From: Rickettsiaceae bacterium
Lineage (GTDB): Bacteria > Pseudomonadota > Alphaproteobacteria > Rickettsiales > Rickettsiaceae
Direction of reading: 5' to 3'
Assembly (NCBI GenBank): GCA_028372485.1
Contig: JAOMYS010000064.1
Coordinates: 1 to 6,246 of the forward strand
DNA length: 6,246 bases
Positions 1-6,057 of this stretch are shown piece by piece; position 1 is the first letter of the stretch, and each line of letters begins with the position of its first letter. A program made the position numbers and the translations under genes. Under the pieces are notes generated by a model, which saw only the letters and a program-made list of their open reading frames with translations, ran no database searches and had not been told where the DNA came from.

Positions 1-60
1 CTCCGCTATATGCTCCGCATAATCTTCCCGCACTTTAATAAGGCAAATATTATAAAATGA
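1..60 (+). other. Possible 3' tail of an upstream gene (partial, uncertain)
   Basis: The first plus-strand frame is open from the window edge and ends in a TGA at 58-60. It would encode a C-terminal tail ...LRYMLRIIFPHFNKANIIK. The TGA overlaps the ampG start codon as ATGA, an arrangement typical of translationally coupled genes. Two alternatives are equally open: another plus frame ends at 36-38, and the minus strand over the same bases reads ...LIKVREDYAEHIAE off the left edge without a stop, which looks rather protein-like but has no ATG or clear ribosome site in view. With so little sequence the strand of the neighbour cannot be decided. Confidence 0.2.
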
Positions 61-1298
61 ACATTATAAAAATCTTTACTGATTACAGACAATTTCAAAT
101 ATTTATACTTGGTATTTTCAGCGGAATGCCATTAGCGATTATCTTTTCTACCTTAGCTGCATGGATGAAGGGGGCTAACATAGATATTGCTATCATTACG
201 AGCTTTGCAATTGCTAGGGAATTTTATTCCTTGAAATTCTTGTGGGCGCCTTTTATAGATCAGATTGATCTGCCAATATTACATAGGCTTGGAAGACGCA
301 AAAGCTGGATGTGCTTTATAAGTGCATTAATATCTTTCATTATATTTTTATATAGCAGATATGACCTCGATGATTCGTTATTTAATTTATATATTCTTAC
401 GATAACTCTAGGTCTTAGCTCTGCTACATTAGACATAGTAATTGATGCTTTCAGAATTGATACTATAGAAAAAGAAAAACAATCACTGGCAGCAGCAAAC
501 GCAGTATTTGGCTACAGAATTGGAATGCTGATATCTGGAGCAGGATCATTTTATATCGCTGAAGATTATGGATGGAGTAATGCATTTTCTTTTATTTCAG
601 TCTTATATATTTTTGCTGTATTTTTTGTTTTAACCCTAAAAGAGCCTGAAACAGATAGGGAAGAATTTAAAGCATTCTCTCTTCATTCATGGAAGGTTAT
701 GACAATTGACCCGTTTGTAGATTTCTTTAAAAGAGATGGAGCTATTATCATCTTGCTAGCAATTATTTTCTATAAGATCGGTGATGCAATGTTAGGAGTC
801 GTTGCAACACCGTTTTACATGGAACTAGGATTCACGCTTAAGGAAATTGCGGGAATAACAAAAGTTTTTGGTCTGTTTGCAACAATTGCAGGTACGTATC
901 TCGGTGGTATAATAATGTATCGCCTTGGCGCTTTTAAAGGTCTGATGATTGGTGGTATAGCTCAAAGTATTACAAACGCTTCTTTTATTTGGCTCAATCA
1001 TATGGGGCACGATTTAAATGCTTTGATGATTACAATTATGATAGAGAATATTGCTGCTGGTATGGGTACAGCTGCTCTTGTTGGTTACTTAAGCCATTTA
1101 TGTAATAAAAAATTCTCAGCAACGCAATATGCTCTATTTAGTAGCGCAGCAAGTTTTTCTAGTGATACGATAGTTATATATGGTGGAAGTATGGTAAAGA
1201 TGATGGGATGGGATATGTACTTTTTAATGACAATATTACTTGCAGCACCTGGATTGCTACTACTCCTATACTTGAACAACAAGCATGGAGTCTCATAG
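57..1298 (+). CDS. ampG: AmpG-family muropeptide MFS permease
   Basis: This is an inner-membrane major facilitator superfamily permease of the AmpG type. The family imports anhydromuropeptides released during peptidoglycan turnover into the cytoplasm for recycling. The 413-residue protein is almost entirely hydrophobic, with about 12 membrane segments, and it carries AmpG hallmarks in order: LGIFSGMPLA near residues 18-27, YSLKFLWAPFIDQ (57-69), LGRRKSW (78-84), SATLDIVIDAFRID (122-135), KIGDAMLGV near 240, IENIAAGMGTAALVGYLSHLC (329-349) and FSATQYALFSS (353-363). The length is close to the short AmpG proteins of intracellular alphaproteobacteria. The ATG at 57 puts the first membrane motif at the expected place; the only ribosome-site candidate is an AAGG at 40-43, rather far upstream, so coupling to an upstream gene is possible. 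Rickettsiales often carry several AmpG paralogues, so the real substrate could differ. A PBP4-type hydrolase lies downstream. Family assignment is firm, substrate is inferred. Confidence 0.9.
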   Translation: MNIIKIFTDYRQFQIFILGIFSGMPLAIIFSTLAAWMKGANIDIAIITSFAIAREFYSLKFLWAPFIDQIDLPILHRLGRRKSWMCFISALISFIIFLYSRYDLDDSLFNLYILTITLGLSSATLDIVIDAFRIDTIEKEKQSLAAANAVFGYRIGMLISGAGSFYIAEDYGWSNAFSFISVLYIFAVFFVLTLKEPETDREEFKAFSLHSWKVMTIDPFVDFFKRDGAIIILLAIIFYKIGDAMLGVVATPFYMELGFTLKEIAGITKVFGLFATIAGTYLGGIIMYRLGAFKGLMIGGIAQSITNASFIWLNHMGHDLNALMITIMIENIAAGMGTAALVGYLSHLCNKKFSATQYALFSSAASFSSDTIVIYGGSMVKMMGWDMYFLMTILLAAPGLLLLLYLNNKHGVS

Positions 1299-1320
1299 CA
1301 GGATCAAACTCTATGTTCGT

Positions 1321-1472
1321 AGATTCCGTATAATTCTCGTATAGCAATACTCAAATTTACGGAATGACAAGTTGAGGGGTTTTCGTATAGCAATAACTCA
1401 CTGTTATTTCGTGGTGACTTCTCCCCCTACTGTCTTTCCGTAAGCGACTGCTAAGGGAGCTATACGGAATCT
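1321..1472. repeat. MITE-like element with nested inverted repeats
   Basis: The spacer after ampG holds a 152-bp unit bounded by perfect 12-bp terminal inverted repeats, AGATTCCGTATA (1321-1332) and TATACGGAATCT (1461-1472). A second pair is nested inside: TTACGGAATGACA (1357-1369) against TGTCTTTCCGTAA (1431-1443), one mismatch in 13. At the centre is a 6-bp stem AATAAC/GTTATT (1392-1397/1403-1408). A direct repeat TCGTATAGCAATA occurs at 1337 and 1383. No long reading frame is present. The architecture fits a non-autonomous palindromic repeat or MITE like those scattered through rickettsial genomes; copy number cannot be seen here. As RNA it would fold into a long hairpin and might also act as a barrier or processing site between ampG and the next gene. 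Confidence 0.7.
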
Positions 1473-1542
1473 AATTTTCAATGTAAACTTTATTATTTAT
1501 GGGGTAATGCCGATCCTATCTAAAGTAATATACTTGACTAAT

Positions 1543-1562
1543 ATGCTAATATCTATTAGCAT
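1543..1562. promoter_or_regulatory. 20-bp perfect dyad, candidate operator
   Basis: ATGCTAATA-TC-TATTAGCAT is a perfect inverted repeat with 9-bp arms and a 2-bp centre, lying 77 bp before the start of the downstream MFS gene. No T-tract follows, so it is not a standard terminator. Eight bases beyond it is TATGAT (1571-1576), a five-of-six match to a -10 box. If that is the promoter, the dyad covers the -35 position, as an operator or MerR-type activator site would. A TTGACT at 1534-1539 lies just upstream but has no good -10 at the right distance. The dyad is seen directly; the regulatory role is inferred. Confidence 0.45.
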
Positions 1563-1608
1563 CGCTCGGCTATGATTTTCCTATAGCTTTATTTTTCGGG
1601 TGAATCAT

Positions 1609-1650
1609 ATGTCTATGTCCAAAAGAAAGGTTAATAACAATGGAAAGTAA
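1609..1650 (+). other. Possible 13-codon leader ORF overlapping the MFS start
   Basis: An ATG at 1609 opens a short frame encoding MSMSKRKVNNNGK and stops at 1648-1650, 11 bases inside the following MFS gene in another frame. A Shine-Dalgarno-like GGGTGA (1598-1603) sits 5 bases before it. Ribosomes ending here would be next to the MFS start, so it could couple or attenuate translation. A frame this short is also expected by chance. Confidence 0.2.
1624..1630 (+). promoter_or_regulatory. Ribosome binding site of the second MFS gene
   Basis: AGAAAGG is complementary to the 16S rRNA tail and lies 9 bases before the ATG at 1640. It supports that start over the out-of-frame ATGs at 1609 and 1615. 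Confidence 0.6.
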
Positions 1651-2893
1651 CAGATTTACAGCAGCACTAATATGGTTCTGTGTTACCTTATTTTACTGTT
1701 ATCAATATATATTGCGTCCTCTACCTAATATATTAATGCCAAGTATTATGGCTAAATACGGTATTGGCGCTGATGATTTTGGATCATTAGGAGTTTATTA
1801 TATTGGATATGCTGGAGCTCATATACCTATCGGAATATTATTGAACCGTTTTGGTGCTAAAACTATATTACCGCTTGGTATTGTGTGTACTGCACTTGGT
1901 CTTATTCCACTTATATATTCTGACTCATGGTCTGGTGTAATATTAGGAAGAGTACTGACAGGTGCTGGATCAGCAGTATCTGCACTTGGGGCATTGCAAA
2001 TTTTCCGTATTTTATTCCATGCAACATTTGCCAGAATGATTGGTATCATGGTATCTCTTGGTTTGCTTACTGTAGTTTATACTACTCCTCCTATAACGCA
2101 AATTGTTGAGACTATAGGTATGAAAAATACTGCTAATATTCTGTTATATTCGGGAATTGGTTTAGCTTTTGTAACTTACTTTTTAATGCCAAAATCACTG
2201 GAAGAATCATCTCATACTGATATTTGGACAGATATTAAAGCTGTGGTTTGTAACTATAGACTGTTATCTGTTAGCATCTTGGGTGGATTAATGGTTGGAC
2301 CACTTGAAGGGTTTGCTGATGCTTGGGGTAGTGCATTTTTGATAGGAGTTTATTCGCTTACAAAAATGACAGCGGATTATACTATTGCTTCGATATCACT
2401 TGGAATGTGTGTAGGATGTATTATCTTGCCTTATATATCAGATAAAACAAGAATGCATTTTGGAGTGACGATGCTATCTGGATTTGTAATGTTGATTTGC
2501 TTTATACATATGCTCACAGGTGATGCAACAGTTAATTCTTTGTACTGTGCATGCTTTATTGTTGGAGTTTTTTCTGCTTACCAGATAGTTATTATTCCTA
2601 AAATTGTAACATTTGTGTCTGAAGAGCGTAGTGGGCTTGCAGGCTCGGTTGCTAATATGATTATAATGACTTTCGGTTTATTGTTTCATAAGTCCATTGG
2701 AGTTAGCTTAAACGTTTTGGATAATGGGGGCAGTACAGTAAGTGGTATCAAGACTTATAGTAGTTATGCTTATACTGCAAGCGTATCAATAATACCGATT
2801 GCTATTGCGATTGCATTAGTAGGGTTTATATTGATGATAATGGTGAATTTGGCCCATGCTCGTATCATTGCGAGAAAAAATTCTGCGATGTAA
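1640..2893 (+). CDS. Major facilitator superfamily transporter, substrate unknown
   Basis: This 417-residue polytopic inner-membrane protein belongs to the general MFS_1 type. About 12 hydrophobic segments are visible, with a charged cytoplasmic loop near residues 184-200 between the two halves. The MFS signature between segments 2 and 3 is present in degenerate form as GILLNRFGAKT (65-75), and the segment-4 motif appears as GRVLTGAGSA (103-112). The N-terminus YILRPLPNILMPSIM (24-38), followed by GSLGVYYIGYAGAHIPIG, resembles MFS proteins of intracellular bacteria that are often annotated as ProP-like or as generic permeases, but nothing seen here fixes a substrate. It lacks the AmpG motifs found in the gene upstream, so the two are not a recent duplication. 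dacB starts 33 bp after its stop, suggesting one transcript. Expression may be controlled through the dyad at 1543-1562. Confidence 0.85.
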   Translation: MESNRFTAALIWFCVTLFYCYQYILRPLPNILMPSIMAKYGIGADDFGSLGVYYIGYAGAHIPIGILLNRFGAKTILPLGIVCTALGLIPLIYSDSWSGVILGRVLTGAGSAVSALGALQIFRILFHATFARMIGIMVSLGLLTVVYTTPPITQIVETIGMKNTANILLYSGIGLAFVTYFLMPKSLEESSHTDIWTDIKAVVCNYRLLSVSILGGLMVGPLEGFADAWGSAFLIGVYSLTKMTADYTIASISLGMCVGCIILPYISDKTRMHFGVTMLSGFVMLICFIHMLTGDATVNSLYCACFIVGVFSAYQIVIIPKIVTFVSEERSGLAGSVANMIIMTFGLLFHKSIGVSLNVLDNGGSTVSGIKTYSSYAYTASVSIIPIAIAIALVGFILMIMVNLAHARIIARKNSAM

Positions 2894-2926
2894 GCGTGCT
2901 TTGTAATTCAGATTAAAATAGATGAG

Positions 2927-4288
2927 ATGCTAAGAAAACTATTTTTACTATTGAATATAGTTTGTATTTTTACGAATGTATTAGCGTCTGAATCTTCGAT
3001 ACAAGATAAAATATCTCAGAAAATTCAAGATACTGATGCTGATTTAAATATCGGCATCAAGATTACGAATCTTGCACGGAACGAGGTTATTTTTGAACAA
3101 AATGCTAATAGATATTTCATACCAGCTAGCACTTTAAAATTTATTACCATTATTTCTTTGCTAGAACATTTTGGAAAAGACTATAAGTTTGCTAGCAGAA
3201 TATATCGATATAATAGGGATTATTATATCGATATTCATGATCCAGATTTTAAACCATGTGATTTAGATCGCTTATTAGAAAATTTTATTAAAAATTCTGG
3301 TAAGGAAATTACGGGAAATCTATATATTATTGATAGCAAATTCACTGTCTCATCTTTGATGAGAGGTAAAACACACGGTGATACGTTATATTGTTATGGC
3401 GCACCTGTAAGCAAGGTTCACATAAATAAAAATTGTAGCACTACAACTGTTGCTCCATCTAATGTAGGGCAAAAAATAAAAATTTCTACTAGCAAAAATT
3501 TTCCGTATATTATTCAAAATAACGCAAGAACTATAAAAGCCAATAATTTTGATAGGCTATATACTAGTATCAAAGGTAATAAATTTATTATTGACGGTAC
3601 TTTGAGTATTTCTACAGGTAAGGTAAATGCAGGCGCTGTTACAAATGAGCCTATTGTGAGTTTGAAGTATTATTTAAAACAGTATTTAGCAAAACATAAT
3701 ATAGATTTGCGTGGAAAGATACTGGTTACTGATAGAGTTCCTTCAGATAAACGAAATCTCAAAGAAATATCATCTATCTCTAAGGATATGGAAAACATAT
3801 CTAAAATAGCGATGAAGAAATCAGATAATTTTATTACAGATTATTTACTTGCAGAATTTGCAACTCAAAATAATCAAAATGAATGGAGATTCGCTGCATC
3901 TAGTATGAAAGATCTAGTTAAAAGAAAATTTGGGACAGATTTAACAAGATCTGAAATTATAGATGGATCTGGTATTTCTAGACTCAACTTACTGACTGTT
4001 AATCAGTTTGATTCTTTCTTGAATTTTGTTTCACAAAAACCAAATTTTTCGAAGATAAAGTCTTTACTTGCCACTCCGAGTGAAGATTGCACTCTGCAAG
4101 ATCGTATGGATAGCAAGATGCTTATCTATGCAAAAACGGGCACTCTTAGCAATGTTTCTACCTTAGTAGGATATTTTTATAACAAAAACAATGAGCTACA
4201 TAGTTTCGTTATAATGATGAATAACTTTTGTGGGTCTAATATCCCGTATCGCAAGTTAGAAGAACAAATATTACGATTGGTTATGTAG
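2927..4288 (+). CDS. dacB: PBP4-type D-Ala-D-Ala carboxypeptidase/endopeptidase
   Basis: This is a secreted penicillin-binding protein of peptidase family S13. The family removes terminal D-Ala from peptidoglycan stems or cuts D-Ala-mDAP cross-links in the periplasm. Residues 1-20 form a signal peptide: MLRK, a hydrophobic core, then a likely cut after VLA. All three catalytic motifs are present: STLK at 68-71 (nucleophile Ser68, Lys71), SDN at 299-301 and KTG at 403-405. The conserved DGSGISRLN block lies at 346-354. The long stretch between the first two motifs is the inserted domain typical of this family. At 453 residues it is slightly shorter than the E. coli enzyme (about 477). The start is chosen because it gives a clean signal peptide; the ribosome site is weak (GATGAG directly before the ATG). 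It follows the MFS gene by 33 bp and is convergent with the symporter gene. With AmpG nearby, a role in cell-wall turnover and recycling is plausible. Confidence 0.93.
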   Translation: MLRKLFLLLNIVCIFTNVLASESSIQDKISQKIQDTDADLNIGIKITNLARNEVIFEQNANRYFIPASTLKFITIISLLEHFGKDYKFASRIYRYNRDYYIDIHDPDFKPCDLDRLLENFIKNSGKEITGNLYIIDSKFTVSSLMRGKTHGDTLYCYGAPVSKVHINKNCSTTTVAPSNVGQKIKISTSKNFPYIIQNNARTIKANNFDRLYTSIKGNKFIIDGTLSISTGKVNAGAVTNEPIVSLKYYLKQYLAKHNIDLRGKILVTDRVPSDKRNLKEISSISKDMENISKIAMKKSDNFITDYLLAEFATQNNQNEWRFAASSMKDLVKRKFGTDLTRSEIIDGSGISRLNLLTVNQFDSFLNFVSQKPNFSKIKSLLATPSEDCTLQDRMDSKMLIYAKTGTLSNVSTLVGYFYNKNNELHSFVIMMNNFCGSNIPYRKLEEQILRLVM

Positions 4289-4307
4289 GTACTTTGTAGT
4301 TGCCTAA

Positions 4308-4360
4308 GGAGTAATTACTATATGATATCTTGCCATAAGTGTAAATCTGAGTATTACTCC
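4308..4360. repeat. Inverted repeat in the convergent spacer
   Basis: GGAGTAAT (4308-4315) and ATTACTCC (4353-4360) are perfect 8-bp inverted arms, 37 bases apart, in the 120-bp spacer where dacB and the symporter gene converge. Each arm overlaps a smaller palindrome: AGTAATTACT at 4310-4319 and GAGTA-T-TACTC at 4349-4359. A shared transcription stop is the obvious possibility from its position, but there is no T-tract on either side and the loop is long, so a standard intrinsic terminator is not supported. Confidence 0.35.
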
Positions 4361-4408
4361 CCAGCATGTCATCTCGGTTCAAAATAAATTGATTGTAGTT
4401 CTAATTAG

Positions 4409-5560
4409 TTACTTTTTACCGCCCTTTTTATACAACATTACATCTATCATTTTAGCAAATGCCCCATTGCCGAAAACATTGGCACTTGTAATTACTGGGT
4501 CAAATAATATGTATAGTGCAGTGATGAGTGATAGCATAGCAGAATCAAAGCCCAAATATTGCTCTAATATAGGAAGCATTACTATTATTCCACCTCCAGG
4601 TATTGCTGCAACTGAAAATTTTGCAAGCACAAAATAGCAAGTAAAAATCAGATAAGAATACATATCAGGTTCTGCAAGACCATAATTTTTCAAGATAGCA
4701 AATGCAAAGCATGGTATCGCTATACAATCACCTATCAGATGTATGTTAACAGTTGCTGGTACTACTGTATGTACTAGATCTTTGTTTTTTGCATTTTTCT
4801 CAGTACCTATCAAAGTCATAGGCATGCTTGCTGCGCTGGACATAGTACTAAACGCACTTAAAATTGCTGGAAGCATGTTTTTTATTGATGAGAGAGTCTT
4901 GGAGATATTGAGTTTTTCAAGCAGTATATATAGTAATGTGATATACCCTGCTTGCATTGTTGCGATAATTGCAAAAATTACAGTATAGTTCTTTGCTATC
5001 TGCATGATTACTCCATCATATTGTAATTTTACTACGAATCCAGTAACAAAGATAGGGATTATAGCAGTTACTAGTCTTAGCAATTTTTCTACAATCTTTG
5101 AGAGTGTTATAGCGATTTTTTTTGTATATATAGGCGCAATTTTAGCAGATAATATGCCAGCTATAATAGCCGAAAACATAGCAACCTGGTTTGGTATTAT
5201 TGATGGTAACTCAAATAATACCTTTCCTACTAAGGCGTTTTGTTCGTCTTGTAAGAATAGGTTCATATCAAATGTATAGACCCACATACCAACTGCTTGA
5301 CTCATTGTGGTGGTAATGAAGTTCGACAGTACTACTGCAGATAAAATTAATAAAATTATTTTTGATGCATCTTTTGCAAGCGTTATAGCTGCTTTATAGA
5401 GTAGACCAAAAATGACTGCAGGAAGCAAAAAAATTATCAAAGACTTGATAGAGAGGCTAAGTCCAAACAATAATTCTGCTATACTGCGTGGGATAAGATG
5501 TCCAAAAAATATGATTGAAGTAATTAATAATGCTAATATTACAGGCATTTGACGAAACAT
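4409..5560 (-). CDS. Divergent dicarboxylate/amino acid:cation symporter (SDF family)
   Basis: This 383-residue inner-membrane protein belongs to the SDF/DAACS family (GltP, DctA, GltPh), secondary transporters of acidic or small neutral amino acids and dicarboxylates. Family landmarks are in order: the serine-rich hairpin-1 tip as STMSSAASMP (238-247), the segment-7 region as VVPATVNIHLIGD (266-278), the hairpin-2 tip IPGGG (320-324) and the segment-8 motif DPVITSANVFGN (354-365). Several key positions differ. The usual NMDGT reads HLIGD, the substrate-binding Arg of D..RT..N is Ile357, and the last sodium-binding Asp is Asn365; Asp354 and Asn361 are kept. Substrate and coupling ion may therefore differ from classical GltP. 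It is somewhat shorter than typical members (about 420-440). AGG lies 7 bases upstream of the ATG, supporting this start. It is transcribed toward dacB, and a promoter candidate lies upstream. Confidence 0.85.
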   Translation of the reverse strand: MFRQMPVILALLITSIIFFGHLIPRSIAELLFGLSLSIKSLIIFLLPAVIFGLLYKAAITLAKDASKIILLILSAVVLSNFITTTMSQAVGMWVYTFDMNLFLQDEQNALVGKVLFELPSIIPNQVAMFSAIIAGILSAKIAPIYTKKIAITLSKIVEKLLRLVTAIIPIFVTGFVVKLQYDGVIMQIAKNYTVIFAIIATMQAGYITLLYILLEKLNISKTLSSIKNMLPAILSAFSTMSSAASMPMTLIGTEKNAKNKDLVHTVVPATVNIHLIGDCIAIPCFAFAILKNYGLAEPDMYSYLIFTCYFVLAKFSVAAIPGGGIIVMLPILEQYLGFDSAMLSLITALYILFDPVITSANVFGNGAFAKMIDVMLYKKGGKK

Positions 5561-5613
5561 AATGAAACCTAAAAATGGAAATTTTAAATAAAAAAAAGAG
5601 GGGGCGAAAGATC

Positions 5614-5642
5614 TATATACCAGCTTAGCCGGTGGTAGTGAA
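5614..5642 (-). promoter_or_regulatory. Candidate promoter of the symporter gene
   Basis: Read on the minus strand, TTCACT (5642-5637) and TATATA (5619-5614) are four-of-six matches to -35 and -10 boxes with an ideal 17-bp spacer. A transcript from here would have a leader of about 45 bases before the ATG at 5560. The spacer contains a weak 6-bp hairpin, ACCGGC-TAA-GCTGGT with one wobble pair. AT-rich DNA yields such boxes often, so this is only a suggestion. Confidence 0.3.
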
Positions 5643-5809
5643 AATCGTTGTTATAAGGTAATTATTTTTACGAATCATAGGTACGTATGCTTAATCTAAA
5701 AACAGAGATTTTCAGATCGTATCACCATGAGAATAGACTGTCTAGTATTTTTCTTTCTTTGTATGAATAAATATACTTTCTTTAATTAAACAGGGTAAAC
5801 TTGCTTAAG

Positions 5810-5818
5810 TTATACACA
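5810..5818 (+). promoter_or_regulatory. DnaA box
   Basis: TTATACACA matches the TTATNCACA DnaA-box consensus exactly. It lies next to the AT-rich stretch at 5768-5790, about 160 bp from the other three boxes. Confidence 0.5.
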
Positions 5819-5851
5819 AATCATTGAAGTGTAGAGGAATTATGAGTTGTT

Positions 5852-5867
5852 TTAATAAAGTCTTAAC
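5852..5867 (+). promoter_or_regulatory. CtrA box
   Basis: TTAA-TAAAGTC-TTAAC fits the full alphaproteobacterial CtrA consensus TTAA-N7-TTAAC. CtrA is the cell-cycle response regulator that represses origins and controls many promoters. TTAA is common in AT-rich DNA, so one match alone is weak; its position among DnaA boxes raises its value. Confidence 0.45.
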
Positions 5868-5907
5868 AGATGATCTTCTTGTTTTACAAGCACCATGCGG
5901 GTTGTAG

Positions 5908-5952
5908 GGTAGGTGATTTTTTTACATCACTTTGCTTGGGTGGTAAGTGATT
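5908..5952. repeat. Iteron-like GTGAT repeats
   Basis: GGTAGGTGATT (5908-5918) and GGTAAGTGATT (5942-5952) are direct repeats with 10 of 11 bases identical. Between them is an inverted copy of the core, ATCACTT (5926-5932). Three (A/G)GTGAT cores thus fall within 45 bp between the CtrA box and the DnaA-box cluster. They could bind an initiator or regulator; no specific protein is recognised. Confidence 0.3.
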
Positions 5953-5980
5953 GCTGGAAATGGTGTACTATTCTAACATT

Positions 5981-5989
5981 TTATACACG
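5981..5989 (+). promoter_or_regulatory. DnaA box, one mismatch
   Basis: TTATACACG differs from TTATNCACA only at the last base. It lies in the same orientation and 3 bp from the perfect box at 5993, a spacing compatible with cooperative DnaA binding. Confidence 0.4.
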
Positions 5990-5992
5990 AAG

Positions 5993-6015
5993 TTATCCAC
6001 AAAAATTGTGGATAT
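5993..6015. promoter_or_regulatory. Inverted pair of DnaA boxes
   Basis: The perfect high-affinity box TTATCCACA (5993-6001) faces a one-mismatch box on the other strand (TGTGGATAT, 6007-6015). Together they form a perfect inverted repeat of 9-bp arms, TATCCACAA (5994-6002) and TTGTGGATA (6006-6014), with a 3-base centre. It lies downstream of the HIG1 stop, but no T-tract follows on either strand, so DnaA binding explains it better than a terminator. Confidence 0.6.
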
Positions 6016-6057
6016 TAAGTTTTGTAAGAACGACAGTTGAAATTGTACTCTTTTAGT

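Larger units (their letters stand above)
5782..6015. other. oriC: Candidate replication origin or DnaA/CtrA control region
   Basis: The 497-bp gap between the symporter and the HIG1 gene has no convincing coding frame but concentrates origin-type signals. These are four DnaA-box-like 9-mers (5810-5818, 5981-5989, 5993-6001, 6007-6015), one perfect CtrA box (5852-5867), GTGAT iteron-like repeats (5908-5952) and a very AT-rich stretch around 5768-5790 that could serve as an unwinding element. Joint DnaA and CtrA sites are characteristic of origins described in Caulobacter and Rickettsia prowazekii. Against a main oriC: those origins lie by hemE, which is not seen here, and only one DnaA box is the perfect E. 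coli type. It may instead be a promoter region under cell-cycle control. Confidence 0.5.

Noticed and set aside
825..1282. Minus-strand frames inside ampG
   Set aside because: They lie opposite conserved AmpG motifs and show no domain or ribosome site.
4308..4360. Bidirectional intrinsic terminator between dacB and the symporter
   Set aside because: The loop is 37 bases and neither side has a run of T residues; kept only as an inverted repeat.
4743..5279. Plus-strand frames of 80-90 codons opposite the symporter
   Set aside because: They are antisense shadows of a gene with clear family motifs and have no protein-like features of their own.
5585..5600. T8 run on the minus strand upstream of the symporter as the end of a small RNA
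   Set aside because: No GC-rich hairpin lies directly before the T-run; the nearest stem is about 20 bases away and weak.
5842..5907. Small plus-strand frame MSCFNKVLTDDLLVLQAPCGL with AGAGGA upstream
   Set aside because: Only 21 codons, ribosome-site spacing too short (3 bases), no recognisable motif, and it overlaps the CtrA box in the origin-like gap.
5994..6014. Hairpin downstream of the HIG1 stop as an intrinsic terminator
   Set aside because: AT-rich stem with no T-tract on either strand; both arms are DnaA-box sequences, which explains the symmetry better.
5561..6057. tRNA or other structured RNA gene in the long right-hand gap
   Set aside because: No TΨC-like GGTTCRA block with matching arms was found on either strand by eye; a covariance-model search could overturn this.
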